Shown here: positions 5,413 through 7,898 of the stretch, one piece after another
How the letters are laid out: every line of letters begins with the position of its first letter
Position numbering within the stretch: position 1 is the stretch's first letter
Source: Azospirillum sp. 47_25
Lineage (GTDB): Bacteria > Pseudomonadota > Alphaproteobacteria > RF32 > CAG-239
NCBI GenBank assembly: GCA_001917125.1
Contig: MNTU01000009.1
Span: 1 to 7,898, forward strand
Length of the DNA stretch: 7,898 nt
Reading direction: 5' to 3'
Notes under the pieces: model-generated
The model's database searches: none
What the model was told of the DNA's origin: nothing
Seen by the model: only the letters and a program-made list of their open reading frames with translations
Made by a program: the position numbers and the translations under genes

Positions 5413-6894
5413 ATGACAATGAATAACCTTGAAACCGGAACCCCTTTTTATTGCGATCTTTATCATTTGACCATGGCGCAAGCCTGGTTTCTGGACGGGA
5501 AACACGAAGAGCCGAAAACTTCGGAAGCTTTTTTCCGCCGCTGTCCGTTTAACGGCGGATATCTTATCAGCGCCGGCTTGGGCGAGTTTCTGCAGTGGGC
5601 GGAAAAGTGGGAAGTCAAAGCCGAAGATGTGGCTTATTTGGCCGGTTTGAAAGGAGCGACCGGTCAGCCGCTGTTTAAAAAAGAATTTCTGGATTATCTT
5701 AAGGGGCAGAAACTGCGGGTGAATATGCAGGCGGTTCCGGAAGGCGAAATCGTTTTTCCGAACGAGCCGGTGCTGAGCGTCAGCGGGCCGAACTGGCAGG
5801 TGGATATGGCGGAGGCCGCTTTTCTGAATATTTTTAACGCGCAGAGTTTGATTGCGACCAAGGCGGCGAGAATTGTGCAAGCGGCTTGTGCGGACGGTGT
5901 TCAGCGTCCGGTATTGGAATTCGGTTTGCGGCGGGCACAGGATATGGGATGCTTTTTGCCGACCAGAGCCGCTTATATCGGCGGCTGCGCAGGAACGTCC
6001 AACGTGGCGGCGGCCCGGTATTACGGTATTCCGCCGAAAGGGACGATGGCGCATTCCTTTGTGATGAGTTATGAGAACGAATTGGATGCTTTTAAGGCTT
6101 ATCTGCGCGGAGCGGAAGGCAACACCACACTGCTGATTGACACTTATGATACACGGGAAGGGGCAAAAAATGCGGTTCGCGCCAGCCGGGAGACCGGCAT
6201 TCCTCTGGCCGGAGTACGAATTGATTCCGGAGATTTGGCTTATTGGTCTCATGAAGTCAAACGGATTTTTAACGAGGCAGGCATGCCGGAGGTTAAACTG
6301 GTGGCTTCCAATGATTTGGATGAACATTTGATTGAAAATCTGGTTATGGTTCAGAAGGCCGATTATGATATTTATGCGGCGGGAACCAAACTGGTGACCG
6401 CTTATGATATGCCGGCGCTGGGCGGCGTGTTTAAAACCAAGTCCTATAAAGGCGCTCCGAAGATAAAAATTGCCGAAGGCAAAACGACCATTCCCGGAGC
6501 AACCAATGTGCTGAGGATTGTCCGAAGCGGGCGATTTGAAGGAGACATCATTATGCCGGCGGCAGAAAACGTCGTGGCTGACGGGCGCTTGCAAGAAAAT
6601 ATTATTTCCTTTAATATAAACAGCCTGAACGGCAAAAAAGCCGATTTTGCCGCCGGGGAAGAGGCTTATGCCCTGCTTAAGCCGGTAATGGCGGAAGGGC
6701 GTCCGGTGAGCGCAGACGCGGTTCGTCCTTTGGATGATATTCGGGCAGCGGTCAGAGAGAATCTGAGCCGCTTGGATCCGGCTTATAAACGGCTGGTCAA
6801 TCCGCATGTTTACGGAGTGGGGCTGAAGCAGGAGCTGTATCGCCGGCAGCAGAACATGGTGGCTGCGTATCTGGCTAAACGCGAACGGGGATAA
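5413..6894 (+). CDS. pncB: Nicotinate phosphoribosyltransferase
   Basis: A 493-residue cytosolic enzyme that makes nicotinate mononucleotide from nicotinate and PRPP, helped by ATP hydrolysis. Family landmarks: DLYHLTMAQAW (15-25), VLEFGLRRAQD (about 167-177), GTSNVAAARYYGI (about 195-207), GTMAHSFVMSY with H214 in the place of the phosphorylated histidine, LLIDTYDT, GVRIDSGDL (about 267-275), KLVASNDLDE and IYAAGTKLV. The length and the DLYHLTM start match the long Bacillus/human-type class and not the roughly 400-residue E. coli-type enzyme. ATG 5413 has AGAGG eight bases upstream; an in-frame ATG at 5419 lies too far from it. It starts one base after the pncA stop, so translational coupling is likely, and nadE follows after 10 bases. 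Confidence 0.95.
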   Translation: MTMNNLETGTPFYCDLYHLTMAQAWFLDGKHEEPKTSEAFFRRCPFNGGYLISAGLGEFLQWAEKWEVKAEDVAYLAGLKGATGQPLFKKEFLDYLKGQKLRVNMQAVPEGEIVFPNEPVLSVSGPNWQVDMAEAAFLNIFNAQSLIATKAARIVQAACADGVQRPVLEFGLRRAQDMGCFLPTRAAYIGGCAGTSNVAAARYYGIPPKGTMAHSFVMSYENELDAFKAYLRGAEGNTTLLIDTYDTREGAKNAVRASRETGIPLAGVRIDSGDLAYWSHEVKRIFNEAGMPEVKLVASNDLDEHLIENLVMVQKADYDIYAAGTKLVTAYDMPALGGVFKTKSYKGAPKIKIAEGKTTIPGATNVLRIVRSGRFEGDIIMPAAENVVADGRLQENIISFNINSLNGKKADFAAGEEAYALLKPVMAEGRPVSADAVRPLDDIRAAVRENLSRLDPAYKRLVNPHVYGVGLKQELYRRQQNMVAAYLAKRERG

Positions 6895-6904
6895 GGAGAA
6901 AAAG

Positions 6905-7702
6905 ATGACTGATGCAGAAATGGAAAAAATATGGAACAATCTGAAAAGGAACCTTAAAAGCTATTGTGATGAGAACGGTTTCAGCGACGTTATGCTCGGT
7001 TTGTCGGGCGGGCTGGATTCCGCCATTGTCAGCGTGTTGGCCTGTGATGCTCTGGGGGCGGAACACGTTCATGCTTTGATGATGAAGACGGACTATACTT
7101 CGGAGCTGAGTTTGCAGATTGCGGCCAAGATTGCCGCGCTGAACGGTTTTGACTATAAAGTTGTCGATATCCAGCCGGTTATTGATAATCAGAAACGCTT
7201 TTTGGCCGGCGTGTTCGGCGAAGAGGCGAAAAATATTGTGTTGGAGAATTTGCAGGCAAGGGAGAGGGGAAAAACCTTAATGGCCTGTTCCAATCAATTC
7301 GGTTATCTGGTTTTGGCCTGCGGCAATAAATCCGAAAGCGCTATGGGATATTGTACTTTATACGGCGATACCTGCGGCGGTATTTCACCGATAGGCAATT
7401 TATATAAAAGCCGGATTTTTGAGCTGGCGCGGTGGCGCAATACTTTGAATGAAGCTCTGCCGGAAGCCGTTATCGAAAGGGCGCCGAGTGCGGAGTTGAG
7501 TGCCGGGCAAAAGGATGAGGACAGTCTGCCGCCGTATCACGTATTGGATACGATTTTGGCGGCTTATCTTGATGATGGACAGACCGAAGCTCAGATTGTG
7601 AAATCAGGTTTTGCCGAAAAAACGGTACGCTGGGTTATTCGACAGTATCACCGGATGGCTTTTAAACGGGAACAAACCCCGAAAGCTTTGCCGTTGCCGT
7701 AG
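6905..7702 (+). CDS. nadE: NAD synthetase, synthetase domain only
   Basis: A 265-residue cytosolic N-type ATP pyrophosphatase that amidates NaAD to NAD. Visible motifs: the PP-loop SGGLDS (34-39), ARERGKTLMACSNQFG, GNKSESAMGYCTLYGD, GGISPIGNLYKS, ELARWRN and APSAELSAGQKDEDSLPPY. The SGGLDS loop, LARWRN and the FKREQTPKALPLP tail resemble the C-terminal half of two-domain glutamine-dependent NadE, not the short E. coli type. However, the N-terminal glutaminase domain is absent and no glutaminase gene adjoins. It would thus depend on free ammonia or on an amidotransferase encoded elsewhere. PncA, two genes upstream, releases ammonia. The SD AAGGAG (6893-6898) overlaps the pncB stop and lies six bases before ATG 6905. 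It is the last gene of the operon. Confidence 0.93.
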   Translation: MTDAEMEKIWNNLKRNLKSYCDENGFSDVMLGLSGGLDSAIVSVLACDALGAEHVHALMMKTDYTSELSLQIAAKIAALNGFDYKVVDIQPVIDNQKRFLAGVFGEEAKNIVLENLQARERGKTLMACSNQFGYLVLACGNKSESAMGYCTLYGDTCGGISPIGNLYKSRIFELARWRNTLNEALPEAVIERAPSAELSAGQKDEDSLPPYHVLDTILAAYLDDGQTEAQIVKSGFAEKTVRWVIRQYHRMAFKREQTPKALPLP

Positions 7703-7717
7703 GTGAGCGGCCATCGG

Positions 7718-7752
7718 AAACGGCGTCGGTTTTATCCGGGCGCCGTTTTGCT
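7718..7752 (+). terminator. Terminator of the NAD-salvage operon
   Basis: AAACGGCG (7718-7725) pairs with CGCCGTTT (7741-7748), with an inner CGG/CCG arm (7727-7729, 7736-7738). Only four T residues follow (TTTTGCT), so termination may be leaky. It starts 15 bases after the nadE stop. Confidence 0.7.
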
Positions 7753-7807
7753 ATCGGCTAAATATCTAAAGGTTTTAGAAAGAATAACAGATACCTCTCA
7801 TTATATA

Positions 7808-7836
7808 TTGACACTTCGCAGGCGCTGTGATATTCT
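7808..7836 (+). promoter_or_regulatory. Strong sigma-70 promoter of the last gene
   Basis: TTGACA (7808-7813), a 17-nt spacer and TATTCT (7831-7836) preceded by TGA, an extended -10. The start of transcription would be near 7843, giving a short leader of about 30 nt. Confidence 0.75.
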
Positions 7837-7874
7837 GTCTTCAGGCTATGATTCAGTTATATGTGAGGTGTATG

Positions 7875-7898
7875 ATGAAAAAACTCAGCAAAACTCTG
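7875..7898 (+). CDS. Start of an unknown gene (partial)
   Basis: Eight codons, MKKLSKTL, run off the window edge. GAGG (7865-7868) lies six bases before ATG 7875 and only three before the in-frame ATG 7872, so 7875 is preferred. The lysine-rich start fits the beginning of a signal peptide. Nothing more can be said. It has its own promoter and is separate from the salvage operon. Confidence 0.6.

Noticed and set aside
5389..6939. A 516-codon open frame on the minus strand
   Set aside because: It is the exact antisense of pncB, which has unmistakable family motifs. The minus-strand protein is a low-complexity translation of codon-biased DNA with no known motif.
1..7898. CRISPR arrays, insertion sequences, tRNA or rRNA genes
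   Set aside because: I found no regularly spaced repeats, transposase motifs, tRNA T-arm pattern or rRNA segments on either strand.

Overview
The window reads as a piece of a bacterial chromosome, most likely a host-associated proteobacterium. The first 120 bases are the 3' end of an EF-Tu gene. The NAD synthetase resembles the synthetase half of proteobacterial glutamine-dependent enzymes. The whole window is laid out on the + strand, with strong SD sequences and several TTGACA/extended -10 promoters. The guess that it is a gut alphaproteobacterium is mine; it rests on family resemblance, not on a marker gene.

Layout. (1) 1-240: tuf 3' end and its terminator. (2) 240-440: a gene-free stretch with an imperfect direct repeat, a possible promoter and a perfect 15-bp hairpin, together a candidate small RNA. 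(3) 514-1110: a protein of the C-type-lectin/DUF1566-like class. Its C-terminus has the WSSTE...YYVRPV signature and the AAY-derived codon pattern typical of diversity-generating-retroelement (DGR) targets. A terminator hairpin follows directly. (4) 1191-3016: a SoxR/MerR-geometry promoter (19-bp spacer, 7-4-7 dyad) in front of a divergent member of the 1-deoxyxylulose-5-phosphate synthase family. Its TPP and catalytic residues are kept, but both arginines that hold the acceptor phosphate are replaced. (5) 3003-3203: a possible promoter and two consecutive terminator hairpins. (6) 3204-3860: a hypothetical protein. (7) 3878-7752: a niacin-salvage operon: NMN/NaMN adenylyltransferase (nadM-type), nicotinamidase (pncA), nicotinate phosphoribosyltransferase (pncB) and NAD synthetase (nadE). 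It has its own promoter, a structured leader and a terminator. (8) 7808-7898: a strong promoter and the first codons of a new gene.

The four salvage genes make a complete Preiss-Handler route in one transcript: nicotinamide to nicotinate (PncA), to NaMN (PncB), to NaAD (NadM-type), to NAD (NadE). This fits an organism that imports niacin. The 89-nt gap between nadM and pncA folds into a long hairpin whose 11-nt loop can pair with bases touching the pncA SD. This makes it a good candidate for an undescribed cis-acting RNA switch.

The most unusual items are the pncA-leader pseudoknot, the Dxs-like enzyme lacking phosphate anchors under a MerR-type promoter, and the DGR-like variable protein with no reverse transcriptase in view.
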